Below are positions 27,370 through 35,055 of a DNA stretch of 64,000 nucleotides, piece by piece. The DNA comes from Hymenobacter sediminis (lineage in GTDB: Bacteria; Bacteroidota; Bacteroidia; Cytophagales; Hymenobacteraceae). Under the pieces are notes generated by a model. It was not told the origin of the DNA and made no database searches. It saw only the letters and a list, made by a program, of their open reading frames with translations. The position numbers and the translations under genes were made by a program. Location of the stretch: contig NZ_QKNS01000005.1 in assembly GCF_003231285.1 (NCBI RefSeq), forward strand, positions 372,001-436,000, in the 5' to 3' direction. The stretch's first letter is position 1. Each line of letters starts with the position of its first letter.

Positions 27370-27943
27370 AGAAAACGGGTTGCGCGGCCATCTTTTTCCG
27401 CAAGTTAATCAGCGCGTAACGCATCCGCCCTAGCGCTGTATTAATGCTGACCCCCGTTGCATCGGCAATTTCCTGAAAGCTCATGTCGCCATAATGACGC
27501 ATGATCAGGACTTCTTTCTGCGCCGCGGGCAGCTCCTGAATCAGCTCCCGAAGCCGCGCATGAGTTTCCTCACGGGTTAGCGCAGCTTCAGCACCTTCTT
27601 CTGCCAACGACAACGAATTAAAGGCGTGACTTGTTGTATCAAGATTTAATAAAGGACTGCGTTTTTCGCGACGGAAGCAGTCAATGGCCAGATTATGCGC
27701 AATCCGGCAGATCCAGGACGAGAATTTGCCTTCTTCGTTATAGCGGCCGCCCTTCATGGTATGAATGGCCTTGATAAACGTATCCTGCAGGAGGTCTTCG
27801 GCCACGTCCTCATCACGCACAATCAGCATGATGGTGGTAAAGACGCGGGCTTTGTGCCGCTCAAGCAATTGAGCAAAGGCTTCTTCCTGGCCGGCAATAT
27901 AGAGCGAAATAAGAGCGGAGTCGCTCGGCTGCATGGTTTCCAT
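27308..27943 (-). CDS. ECF-type RNA polymerase sigma factor
   Basis: 211 residues. Region 2 spans AFAQLLERHKARVFTTIMLIVRDEDVAEDLLQDTFIKAIHTMKGGRYNEEGKFSSWICRIAHNLAIDCFRREKR, and region 4 spans ELPAAQKEVLIMRHYGDMSFQEIADATGVSINTALGRMRYALINLRKK. These are complete and well conserved. I chose ATG 27943 (METMQPSDSAL); ATG 27934 is equally possible. The frame upstream to 28099 has no start resembling the family. Target promoters are unknown. The overlapping gene downstream likely encodes its regulator. Confidence 0.92.
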   Translation of the reverse strand: METMQPSDSALISLYIAGQEEAFAQLLERHKARVFTTIMLIVRDEDVAEDLLQDTFIKAIHTMKGGRYNEEGKFSSWICRIAHNLAIDCFRREKRSPLLNLDTTSHAFNSLSLAEEGAEAALTREETHARLRELIQELPAAQKEVLIMRHYGDMSFQEIADATGVSINTALGRMRYALINLRKKMAAQPVFYDQNLYPREAAPVRVQRIAG

Positions 27944-28197
27944 AAAGACTACGAGAGTTAGGGGACGTAGAGCTTTAGGCCATAGAGTGCAGTTGCCGGT
28001 GAAGGGGTAGGAGAGGTGAAGGGAAGATGAAGAACCTAGTGAAATCAAATGTAGAGAACCGCCGGCCCAAACACAATGCCTAAGCCAAGCAAAAGCCAAA
28101 ATTTTTTCACCCCATCGTGAAACTAGGATATATAATATACCAAATGAGCTATGGTACAGTATATCGGGCCGGCTTGGAGTTATGCCATAAAAGCGAA

Positions 28198-28231
28198 GCC
28201 GAAGCCCTTCTAAGATAAGAAGAACTTCGGC
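28198..28231 (-). terminator. Terminator after the DUF6799-like gene
   Basis: GCCGAAG pairs with CTTCGGC around an inner TTCT/AAGAA helix, followed by a T-rich stretch on the minus strand. Confidence 0.65.
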
Positions 28232-28262
28232 ACAAGGAATAACGGTAAACTAATTTTAGTGC

Positions 28263-28838
28263 TTAGGGTCTGAGTTGCTGGCTAAGCGACTGAATCTGTT
28301 GTTCCGTGGCAGCAGAGGTTGTGGTGCCGGCGGCTGTTGCGGCAGCTCGCTCTGAAAGCAGGTTCGTAAGTTGCCGCAGTTGCTCCAGCCGCTGGCTGGT
28401 GCGCTGCAGCTCTGTATTCAGGGCTGTGAGGTTGGTGGCAACCGGTATTTCTACTACTGTGGGCTTGGCACCCGTCGTTACCTCATCATGTTGCTCAATA
28501 GCCTGGGCCGTCATCATGTCGTCGCGGTAAATGACTATATCACCCTGCATGTTTACGGCTTTGCCCTCGCCCAACTGGCGGCGGGCGCCAGATTTGCTGA
28601 CCAGCGTGCCATTAGAGAGCAGCGTAGAGCCATTATTGAAGCGTACAGATGCAGTCAGCGGTGAGGCTTTGCCAGCCTGCAGCCGGTATAGTTTACCATT
28701 ACGCCGGAAAGCACCATCCTTGAGGGTAGGAGCTGTTGTAGCGGTACGTGGTTTGGTTTGAGCGAGAACAGGTAAGCTGGTTAAGCCCAGCAATGCAGCT
28801 ACCGCAATCGAGCGGGCGTAGGTAGTAAGATGTGGCAT
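28263..28838 (-). CDS. Secreted DUF6799-like protein
   Basis: 191 residues. Signal peptide MPHLTTYARSIAVAALLGLTSLPVLAQ is followed by a domain made of two similar half-repeats: LKDGAFRRNGKLYRLQAGKASPLTASVRFNNGSTLLSNGTLVSKSGARRQLGEGKAVNMQGDIVIY. This G-x-L-x-x-G pattern resembles the DUF6799 family found in Cytophagales; that assignment is from memory. The C-terminal third is a coiled coil (ALNTELQRTSQRLEQLRQLTNLLSERA, then EQQIQSLSQQLRP). No enzymatic motif is visible, so a structural or envelope role is likely. Confidence 0.7.
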   Translation of the reverse strand: MPHLTTYARSIAVAALLGLTSLPVLAQTKPRTATTAPTLKDGAFRRNGKLYRLQAGKASPLTASVRFNNGSTLLSNGTLVSKSGARRQLGEGKAVNMQGDIVIYRDDMMTAQAIEQHDEVTTGAKPTVVEIPVATNLTALNTELQRTSQRLEQLRQLTNLLSERAAATAAGTTTSAATEQQIQSLSQQLRP

Positions 28839-28930
28839 AGAGAAAAGCTGCTACGGAGGAAAAAACCGAAACGCATAGCAGCATACGCAGAAGCCCTCGT
28901 TGTGGCTACGCCTAAGTAGGTAGTGCCCGC

Positions 28931-29359
28931 TTAAACACTGTCGTGGTGCTGGCGGCCGGTAAGCCAATGCAGAGCGCCTTCTTCGGTTCCAAACAGCCGG
29001 ACGTGCGCCATTTCGTTCATGACCATGGGCGAGCCGGCTTGTTGCTCCTCGGGGCCGAGCTGGCCCGCTGGAACCAGGAAAGCCCAGTACACACGTCCTT
29101 TTAGCTTTTTAAAGGCTTGTGGTACAAACTCTGAAAGTACCCAATGGGTGTCGTCTTCACTGGCTGAGCCACGGCCCCGCAAGTCAACCAGCCAAAAGCG
29201 AGTGCGAGTTGCCTGCGCTTGCGCAAGTGTGGCTGCGTAGCTCTGCTGCAGCTCTAAGGGCGAAACCGGCCGTGTCCAGCGCACTACCAGCACTCCTTGC
29301 TCGTCGCGGCGCTGAAACTCCAGAAACTCGGGGGTAGGGGCAGGAACGGAGGCAGGCAT
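28931..29359 (-). CDS. Hypothetical protein with a STAS/SpoIIAA-like pattern
   Basis: 142 residues, cytosolic, no signal peptide. The chain alternates strands and helices (FQRRDEQGVLVVRWTRP, SPLELQQSYAATLAQAQATRTRFWLVDLRGRG, LKGRVYWAFLVP, MAHVRLFGTEEGALHWL), a layout similar to the STAS-like proteins common in Hymenobacter. No conserved phospho-serine motif can be identified. It diverges from the MFS gene; the intergenic space carries that gene's promoter. Confidence 0.6.
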   Translation of the reverse strand: MPASVPAPTPEFLEFQRRDEQGVLVVRWTRPVSPLELQQSYAATLAQAQATRTRFWLVDLRGRGSASEDDTHWVLSEFVPQAFKKLKGRVYWAFLVPAGQLGPEEQQAGSPMVMNEMAHVRLFGTEEGALHWLTGRQHHDSV

Positions 29360-29526
29360 GGCGAGTCGTTGGAAAAAGCTGCCGCTTAGGAAGGCGGAAA
29401 ATACGGCGAATGTGGTCCCTACCTGGGCATACGGTAACGAAGCGAAAAGGGCTTGCGTAGGAGGGGCCGGGCCTGGGGCAGTTGCAAAAGTACGGAGGTT
29501 GGTCTGCCCAGCCCATAATCAGCGGC

Positions 29527-29534
29527 TACCTTTG
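29527..29534 (+). promoter_or_regulatory. -7 promoter box for the MFS gene
   Basis: TACCTTTG, perfect match, 31 bases before the ATG. A TTG at 29499-29501 lies 25 bases upstream and could be the -33 element. Confidence 0.6.
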
Positions 29535-29564
29535 CGGGCCCGTGTATTTCCGGCACCCCGCTCT

Positions 29565-30848
29565 ATGTCTGCTTCTTCTGCTACCCCTCGCCATGACCCT
29601 TACGCTGCTCTTCGGATTCCGGACTTTCGGCGGCTGATTTCCGCCCGCGTGTGCCTGACCGTTGCTACCCGAATTCAGGGACTGGTGGTAGGCTGGCAGA
29701 TTTTCCGGCTTACCGGCGACCCGCTGGCGCTGGGCCTGATTGGGCTAGCCGAAGCAATTCCGAGTATTGGCGTTTCGCTATATGCCGGCCACGTAGCTGA
29801 CTCAGTGCGGCGCAAAAATATTATTGTAGCCACGGTGGCGGCTCAGGTGTTGTGTGCGGTGGCGCTGGCGTTGCTGGCCTCGCCGGTGGGGCTGCAATTG
29901 CTCACGCGAGAAACCTGGTATACGCTGCCGCTTTACACGGTCATTTTCGTGAGCGGAATTGCCCGCGGCTTTCTGGGGCCGGCGCTATTTTCGTTTATGC
30001 CCCAGCTGATAGCCGACCGGGAGAAGTTGGCCAACGCCGTAACCTGGAATAGCACTACTTACCAAGCCGCTGCTGTGCTGGGGCCGGCCATTGGGGGCTA
30101 CTTGGTGGCGCATCTGGGGGTAGCAAACTCCTACACGGTAGCCACGGTGCTACTAATTGTGGCGCTGGTACAGTTCGCGGCTATTGCCTCCCGGCCCCTA
30201 CCCCCCATTGAGGGCGACAAGCTTGGGTTGCAGGAAAGTATTTTAAGTGGTTTGCGCTTTATCTGGGGCAACCAGTTGGTGCTGGCCGCGCTTTCCCTTG
30301 ATTTGTTTGCAGTGCTCTTTGGCGGAGCGGTGGCTTTGCTGCCGGTGTTTGCCGTGGATATTCTGAAGGTAGGAGCTGCTGGGTTAGGCCATTTGGAGTC
30401 GGCGCCGGCTATTGGCTCCGTGCTGATGGCGACGCTGCTGACGTATTTTCCGCTACGGCGGCATGCGGGCCGCAAGCTGCTGTGGGCCGTGGCTGGGTTC
30501 GGGGCAGCTACCATCCTGTTTGCCTTGTCCGATACCTTCTGGATTTCTCTGTTCCTGCTGTTCCTTACCGGCATGTTCGATTCCGTGTCGGTGATCGTAC
30601 GCTCCACGCTGCTACATACCTTCACCCCGGAGCACATGAAGGGCCGCGTGTCGGCAGTAAACAACATCTTCATTGGTTCATCGAACGAAATTGGCTCCTT
30701 CGAATCGGGGGTAGCCGCGCGGGTGCTAGGGGTAGTCAACTCCGTGATATTCGGCGGGTTCATGACCATCGGGGTGGTAGGAATAACCGCCGTGCTGGCC
30801 GACAAGCTGCGCCGGCTAGACATGACCCCAGAAAAGCAGAAAGCTTAA
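29565..30848 (+). CDS. MFS transporter (EntS-like exporter)
   Basis: 427 residues with about 12 hydrophobic segments. The first loop motif GHVADSVRRKNIIV is the MFS signature (G-x-x-x-D-x-x-R-R). RGFLGPALFSFMPQLIADREKLANAVTWNSTTYQAAAVLGPAIGGYL and the loop FTPEHMKGRVSAVNNIFIGSSNEIGSFESGVAARVLG are typical of the EntS branch (MFS_3), which exports siderophores in enterobacteria. The substrate here is unknown. The ATG at 29565 follows the TACCTTTG box; the frame extends upstream to 29358 without support. Confidence 0.88.
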   Translation: MSASSATPRHDPYAALRIPDFRRLISARVCLTVATRIQGLVVGWQIFRLTGDPLALGLIGLAEAIPSIGVSLYAGHVADSVRRKNIIVATVAAQVLCAVALALLASPVGLQLLTRETWYTLPLYTVIFVSGIARGFLGPALFSFMPQLIADREKLANAVTWNSTTYQAAAVLGPAIGGYLVAHLGVANSYTVATVLLIVALVQFAAIASRPLPPIEGDKLGLQESILSGLRFIWGNQLVLAALSLDLFAVLFGGAVALLPVFAVDILKVGAAGLGHLESAPAIGSVLMATLLTYFPLRRHAGRKLLWAVAGFGAATILFALSDTFWISLFLLFLTGMFDSVSVIVRSTLLHTFTPEHMKGRVSAVNNIFIGSSNEIGSFESGVAARVLGVVNSVIFGGFMTIGVVGITAVLADKLRRLDMTPEKQKA

Positions 30849-30852
30849 GAAT

Positions 30853-30925
30853 ACAATATAAACGCTAAGCCGAAGGCCCCTGAAAACCAGATTTTCAGGG
30901 GCCTTCGGCTTAGCGTTTATATTGT
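30853..30925. terminator. 34-bp perfect hairpin between converging genes
   Basis: 30853-30886 pairs with 30892-30925 without a mismatch; loop CCAGA. It starts 4 bases after the MFS stop and ends 6 bases before the converging nlpE-like stop, filling the whole gap. The GC-rich centre with AT-rich base is symmetrical, so it can terminate both genes. Confidence 0.9.
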
Positions 30926-30931
30926 GAAGTA

Positions 30932-31678
30932 TTACTTCTGAAAAGCTTGCTTCTGGTTTTGTGGGCAAATAGGGTCCGGTTTCATTTCTAAGAGCTTCTC
31001 CACAGCCAGGGCTTCGCTACCCCCCGCGTTTTGCAAAACCCCTTCCACTCGTACGAAAACGGCCTGGCCCTCCTGCTTACGCGTAGTGCCGTAGCGCCGC
31101 TCTAAGTCGGCGTTGAGACTGGTTGGAGCAATAGTGTAGCGCTTATCGGTGCCGCATTCCACAAAGCTGGCCGCATTAGCCTGATAGGTGTATTTACCTG
31201 TGAACTCCCGGCGCGTACCTACCTCGCTTAGGTTGCTATCCGAGGTGCGGTTTAGGGTATAGTCCTGCGCGCCGTCGGACATAGGCTTGCCCGTGGCATC
31301 CAACAACCGCAACGACTGATTGGCTTCTACGGAGTAGCGCCGTACGGGGTCATTCCCGCTCGGCTCCAGGGTAACTACCTGCCCACGTACCCGCCAGGGG
31401 CCACGCCGATAGTTAGCAGGCGAGGGACGGCCCAGATACGTTTCCTGCATTTCATACAGGCTATCAGGTTTGAGGATCAGGCGGGTGGCAATGCCTTGGC
31501 AGTCATTACAAGGCACGGTATCGGCGTACACGCCAGCTAGGGGTAGGGTAGCCGCTCCGGCATCTTTATCGGGGGCATTATTTTCAGAGCCGGTGTTGAA
31601 GCCCTGCTCCCGCCCCTGGCAGGCGGCAAGCAGACACAACCCAGAGGCAATAGGCAGAAACGAGCGGAAAAAGGTCAT
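30932..31678 (-). CDS. NlpE-like lipoprotein (copper resistance/envelope stress type)
   Basis: 248 residues with lipobox LCLLAAC. The NlpE N-terminal domain is evident in LAGVYADTVPCNDCQGIATRLILKPDSLYEMQETYLG, including the CxxC pair (C-N-D-C) conserved in the family. A second domain (about 150-248) with YTYQANAASFVECGTDKRYTIAP and VFVRVEGVLQ resembles the NlpE C-terminal OB-like domain. In E. coli NlpE senses surface contact and lipoprotein trafficking through Cpx; no Cpx genes are here, so the signalling role may not apply. A DnaA-box cluster lies about 90 bases upstream. Confidence 0.82.
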   Translation of the reverse strand: MTFFRSFLPIASGLCLLAACQGREQGFNTGSENNAPDKDAGAATLPLAGVYADTVPCNDCQGIATRLILKPDSLYEMQETYLGRPSPANYRRGPWRVRGQVVTLEPSGNDPVRRYSVEANQSLRLLDATGKPMSDGAQDYTLNRTSDSNLSEVGTRREFTGKYTYQANAASFVECGTDKRYTIAPTSLNADLERRYGTTRKQEGQAVFVRVEGVLQNAGGSEALAVEKLLEMKPDPICPQNQKQAFQK

Positions 31679-31770
31679 AGTAGGAGATTCATAGAGGAGG
31701 TGAAATTCCTACGCAGCTCGCTTTCCATTAGATACAGAAACCGCAACCAAACCCGGCCTGCTTTGATAAT

Positions 31771-31817
31771 TGTGGATAAGTATGTGGATAACCCTATGCT
31801 TATGCACAATTTCCACA
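31771..31817. promoter_or_regulatory. DnaA-box cluster
   Basis: Two perfect DnaA boxes (TTATCCACA on the minus strand) at 31771-31779 and 31783-31791, 12 bases apart. TTATGCACA at 31800-31808 has one mismatch on the plus strand and ATTTCCACA at 31809-31817 has two. All lie in the 156-base gap between two minus-strand genes. It may be an origin-like, titration or regulatory site. Confidence 0.6.
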
Positions 31818-31834
31818 CTCAAGTCAATGCTAGC

Positions 31835-32443
31835 TCAGGCTCGCATCGGGACCAGAATAAAAGTCCCCTGCAGACAACGGGTAAAACCCTGGCGCTGACT
31901 ATCCCGGTTCAGATCCTGCCGATGGTAGGCCCCATTCAGTGAAGTGCTACTTACCATTAGCATCGTATAACCGCGGCGCCGCACCAAATACCGCCGCAGA
32001 CCTGGCTTTTGAAGCACCGCAAACTGGCTATCAAACTGCTCCGACGTAGCCCAGGCCGCTACCAGCGGCTGCGGATCGGTGCCGGCAACTCGCGCCTCCC
32101 GGTAGAGGGCTGCTAGGCGCACATCGGAGGTGTAGTGCGCTTCTGGTGCGTGGCGGACTACCAGGTCATGGGCCTGCCAAAGGTGCTTCATGGCGTCGCG
32201 TTTGCGCAGGATTTCTCCGCAGTGCCGGCAAATGTGCTCATCGGCTCCGCAAATCAATTGGCCGGAAACCGGTGGGCTGCTGGCTTGCTCACGCCCGGCC
32301 CGTTGCTCGCGCAGCACCTGCATGAGCGCCGAAAACAGCTCGCCTTCACTTACGCCATGCTTATGCCGCAGAATATCGAGCGTGTGGCGGCTCAGCATTC
32401 CAAAGGAAATAATATCGTGCAGGTCGGTGCGCAGGGGCAGCAT
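31835..32443 (-). CDS. Unknown protein with a C2H2-like zinc finger
   Basis: 202 residues, not recognised. A finger-like pattern C72-x2-C75-x11-H87-x4-H92 is present in ICRHCGEILRKRDAMKHLWQAHD, close to a eukaryotic C2H2 finger. The N-terminal part (LHDIISFGMLSRHTLDILRHKHGVSEGELFSALMQVL) is helical, and the C-terminal part is basic (RRYLVRRRGYTMLMV). Nucleic-acid binding is plausible but unproven. It lies alone between the DnaA-box cluster and a hairpin terminator. Confidence 0.7.
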   Translation of the reverse strand: MLPLRTDLHDIISFGMLSRHTLDILRHKHGVSEGELFSALMQVLREQRAGREQASSPPVSGQLICGADEHICRHCGEILRKRDAMKHLWQAHDLVVRHAPEAHYTSDVRLAALYREARVAGTDPQPLVAAWATSEQFDSQFAVLQKPGLRRYLVRRRGYTMLMVSSTSLNGAYHRQDLNRDSQRQGFTRCLQGTFILVPMRA

Positions 32444-32474
32444 ACTGGACTATAAGTGCAAACCAGTGGGAGAG

Positions 32475-32522
32475 GTTCAAAAGAAAAGCGCCGAAGCTGA
32501 GCCCCGGCGCTTTCTTTTGAAC
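32475..32522 (-). terminator. Terminator after the alpha/beta hydrolase gene
   Basis: GTTCAAAAGAAAAGCGCCG pairs with CGGCGCTTTCTTTTGAAC apart from one bulged A. Confidence 0.75.
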
Positions 32523-32532
32523 TGGTAAGATG

Positions 32533-34023
32533 CTAGCGGCTGGCCTGAGGCGAGCTGGCGGTTTTTTTAAAGCCTCGAGAAGAGGTAGCTGCGGCCTTTA
32601 CATCAGAGGAGGTGGGTAGGGGGCGGGGCCGCTCGGTGTTATCGAAAATCCACTCCCGGATTGCTGTTAGTGCTTTGGGCGAAAAAACGGGCTGCTGTTC
32701 ACCATTAACGAGGGGCCATTCTTTCATCTCCGGCTGATACCAGTGATTTACACCGGCTAGCTTCTGCGAGCGTACAGAAGCATTTCTCAGGGCTTTTTTC
32801 AGTGGGGCCATGTTCTGGGCTGGGTCCACCTGCAAGTCGTTGCCGCCCCCCAGCAGCAGCACCGGGCATTTTACGGCCGGCAAACTCCGAGTCGGATCGA
32901 AATCGAGGAAGTAGCGCGACCAGGGCGAGGTAAGCTGCACGGCACGGGCGCGGGCCATGTGCGGGTCCAGGTCAGTATTGTTGAAGCGGAGAGTGGCGGC
33001 CACCTTACCGCGGGCCTGGTTGTCGTTGGGCGTCTGCCGAATGATTTCCACCATCTCCTTGTGCAGCTCCAGAGCTGCCTTCACCTGCGCCGGGTTTGAG
33101 CCAATAAGGCGCATAATTTCCATTTGCTGGCGCATAATAACATCGCGCCCCGGAACACCATAGCCCGACAAGGATACCACGAAGGCTGGAGTTGCGGGCT
33201 GTTGCTCAGCGGCGGCCAGCAGAGCCACGTTACCACCTTCACCGTGGCCCACCAAACCTATATAGCGCTGATCAATGAGTGGTTTTGCGCGCAGATACAC
33301 CATAGCAGCCTGCGCGTCGCCTACTAAGTCGGCAGTGGTGGCGGTAAAGTGGTTACCCTGTGACTTGCCTACCCCCCGGTCATCAAACCGAAGCACGGCA
33401 ATGCCCCGGCGCGTTAGGTGGTCGGCCAGGGCCCCGAACATGCGGTAGTCCTGCTGATCTACGTCACGGTTTTGGGGGCCATTGTCGGAAAGGAGCACTA
33501 CGGCCGGGAAAGGCCCTGGGCCAGCTGGCGTAGTGAGAGTACCGGCTAGGGCAATGTTGGCTTGGGTATTCAGAAACTTGATTTCCTCCTCACGGTAGGG
33601 CGGTGCAAGGCGAGGCTTGCCAGCCGCTACGGGTGTTTGCGACGGTTTCATGCGGGTAAGCACGAGCGGAGCCTTCAAACCTGGCTGGGTCCAGGTGCCC
33701 TGCAGGGTAGCCCCACCGTCTTTCACCTTCCCTATAAACTTGCTGCCGGCCTGCTCTATACTAATGGTAAGGTCAGCGCCTTTGAGCGTCACTTCAGCTG
33801 GCATGCGGCTGATGCGTTGCTGAGGCGCATCGAGGGCTGCATAGTAACTGCCGTTGGAGAGCGGAACCAGGGTAATAATTAGGGTCAGCTGGCCCCCCGG
33901 AACCTTAAGTGGCCCTTTCCACTGTCCATTCAGAGCAGTCGGCTGATCACCTGCCGCAAATACTACGGATGGTAACCAATATAGCAGCCAGAGCAGGAAA
34001 AACGCGGGTAAGGTTTTCTTCAT
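32533..34023 (-). CDS. Secreted alpha/beta hydrolase-fold protein with nucleophile replaced
   Basis: 496 residues with signal peptide MKKTLPAFFLLWLLYWLPSVVFA. An N-terminal beta-rich domain (about 30-130, LNGQWKGPLKVPGGQLTLIITLVP) precedes an S33/S9-like hydrolase fold. Where the nucleophile elbow should read GHSEGG the chain has GHGEGG, with G261 in place of serine. The putative acid D396 (GGGNDLQVDPAQN) and H427 (GVNHWYQ) remain. I checked the codon: it reads GGT. So the usual serine hydrolase chemistry appears lost, unless another serine takes over. A long Ser/Pro-rich tail ends the protein. Confidence 0.82.
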   Translation of the reverse strand: MKKTLPAFFLLWLLYWLPSVVFAAGDQPTALNGQWKGPLKVPGGQLTLIITLVPLSNGSYYAALDAPQQRISRMPAEVTLKGADLTISIEQAGSKFIGKVKDGGATLQGTWTQPGLKAPLVLTRMKPSQTPVAAGKPRLAPPYREEEIKFLNTQANIALAGTLTTPAGPGPFPAVVLLSDNGPQNRDVDQQDYRMFGALADHLTRRGIAVLRFDDRGVGKSQGNHFTATTADLVGDAQAAMVYLRAKPLIDQRYIGLVGHGEGGNVALLAAAEQQPATPAFVVSLSGYGVPGRDVIMRQQMEIMRLIGSNPAQVKAALELHKEMVEIIRQTPNDNQARGKVAATLRFNNTDLDPHMARARAVQLTSPWSRYFLDFDPTRSLPAVKCPVLLLGGGNDLQVDPAQNMAPLKKALRNASVRSQKLAGVNHWYQPEMKEWPLVNGEQQPVFSPKALTAIREWIFDNTERPRPLPTSSDVKAAATSSRGFKKTASSPQASR

Positions 34024-34367
34024 AAAATGAAATTATGAACCGGTATTCTACCGTATTGAAGGCAGGCCAAGAATGAAAATATCAAACTTGACGCATACAT
34101 GCCACTCAGAGTTACACGTATAACCTCAGAACTGCTCGTATGGCTGCGGTAACGGCTAATATTTTTCAATCATTACGGTCTACTGATCAGCTTTTATATA
34201 TAATGTAGGCCATATATGGTAGATTACCGATGGACGGCAGAAATTCGGTTGATTATAGGAGACACTATAGCTACCGGAAGCATCCTGTTGGGAAGTGTTG
34301 TTTGAAGTTTCTGAAAAGAGTTTTTGGGTGAGGTCTGCTACCTTGCCATCTGCCTTACTCCGTTTCT
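34024..34367. other. 344-base divergent intergenic region
   Basis: AT-rich spacer between the hydrolase gene (minus) and the SGNH gene (plus). It holds a 10-bp palindrome CCATATATGG at 34210-34219 flanked by TAAT and ATTA, a possible regulator site. TACCTTGC at 34339 is a weak -7 box for the SGNH gene. No gene was seen in it. Confidence 0.4.
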
Positions 34368-35051
34368 ATGATCTGTTCTCTCCTTCGCCGACTTGGGGCA
34401 AGCCTGCTAGCACTGGTTGCCGGCTTTGCTGCGCATGCCCAGGCACCGGCCATCAACCCCGCTCAGTGGACCGGCGAGCTGCGTGCTTTTGCCCGCCAAG
34501 ACAGCCTTACGCCTCCGCCCAAGCGGCCCATTTTGTTCTATGGTAGCTCCTCTATTCGGAAGTGGGAAACCTTGCAGCAGGACTTTCCTGGCCGCCCGGT
34601 CCTGAATCGGGGTTTTGGCGGCTCCCGCTTCCCCGATGCTCTGTATTTCTTCGATAAGCTGGTGGTGGCCTACCAGCCCCGGCAGGTAGTACTCTATGAG
34701 GGCGACAACGACATTGGCTCCGGCGCTACCCCCCAGGAAGTGTTCCATTCGTTCCTTGCCTTCGAAAAGCTGATGCAACAGAAGTTGCCAAAGGTTCCGG
34801 TCGTGTTTCTGGCTATCAAGCCTAGTCCTTCACGTTGGGCGCTGTACCCCAAAGTGCAGGAAGCCAACCGCCTTATTCGGGAGTACATTGAGCAGCACCC
34901 CAAGCGCCTACGCTACGTGGACACGGCTACCCCTTTGCTCGGGCCTAATGGCCGGCCTCGCCCGCAGTTCTACGTCTCGGACAGTCTGCATATGACCCCG
35001 GCCGGTTATGAGGTATGGAAGGGGGTAGTAGGGAAGGCGTTGGGGAGGTAG
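34368..35051 (+). CDS. SGNH/GDSL-type esterase
   Basis: 227 residues with signal peptide MICSLLRRLGASLLALVAGFAAHA. The four SGNH blocks are present: FYGSSSIRKW (Ser, probably S61), NRGFGG (Gly), EGDNDI (Asn, N114) and SDSLHMTPAGY (Asp/His). The substrate is unknown; family members remove acetyl or other acyl groups from carbohydrates or lipids. It ends 5 bases before the converging HSDR_N gene. Confidence 0.88.
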   Translation: MICSLLRRLGASLLALVAGFAAHAQAPAINPAQWTGELRAFARQDSLTPPPKRPILFYGSSSIRKWETLQQDFPGRPVLNRGFGGSRFPDALYFFDKLVVAYQPRQVVLYEGDNDIGSGATPQEVFHSFLAFEKLMQQKLPKVPVVFLAIKPSPSRWALYPKVQEANRLIREYIEQHPKRLRYVDTATPLLGPNGRPRPQFYVSDSLHMTPAGYEVWKGVVGKALGR

Positions 35052-35055
35052 AGCG

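Noticed and set aside
31700..31942. 80-codon plus frame over the DnaA-box cluster
   Set aside because: No family features; it overlaps the 3' end of the gene at 31835-32443 and intergenic DNA.
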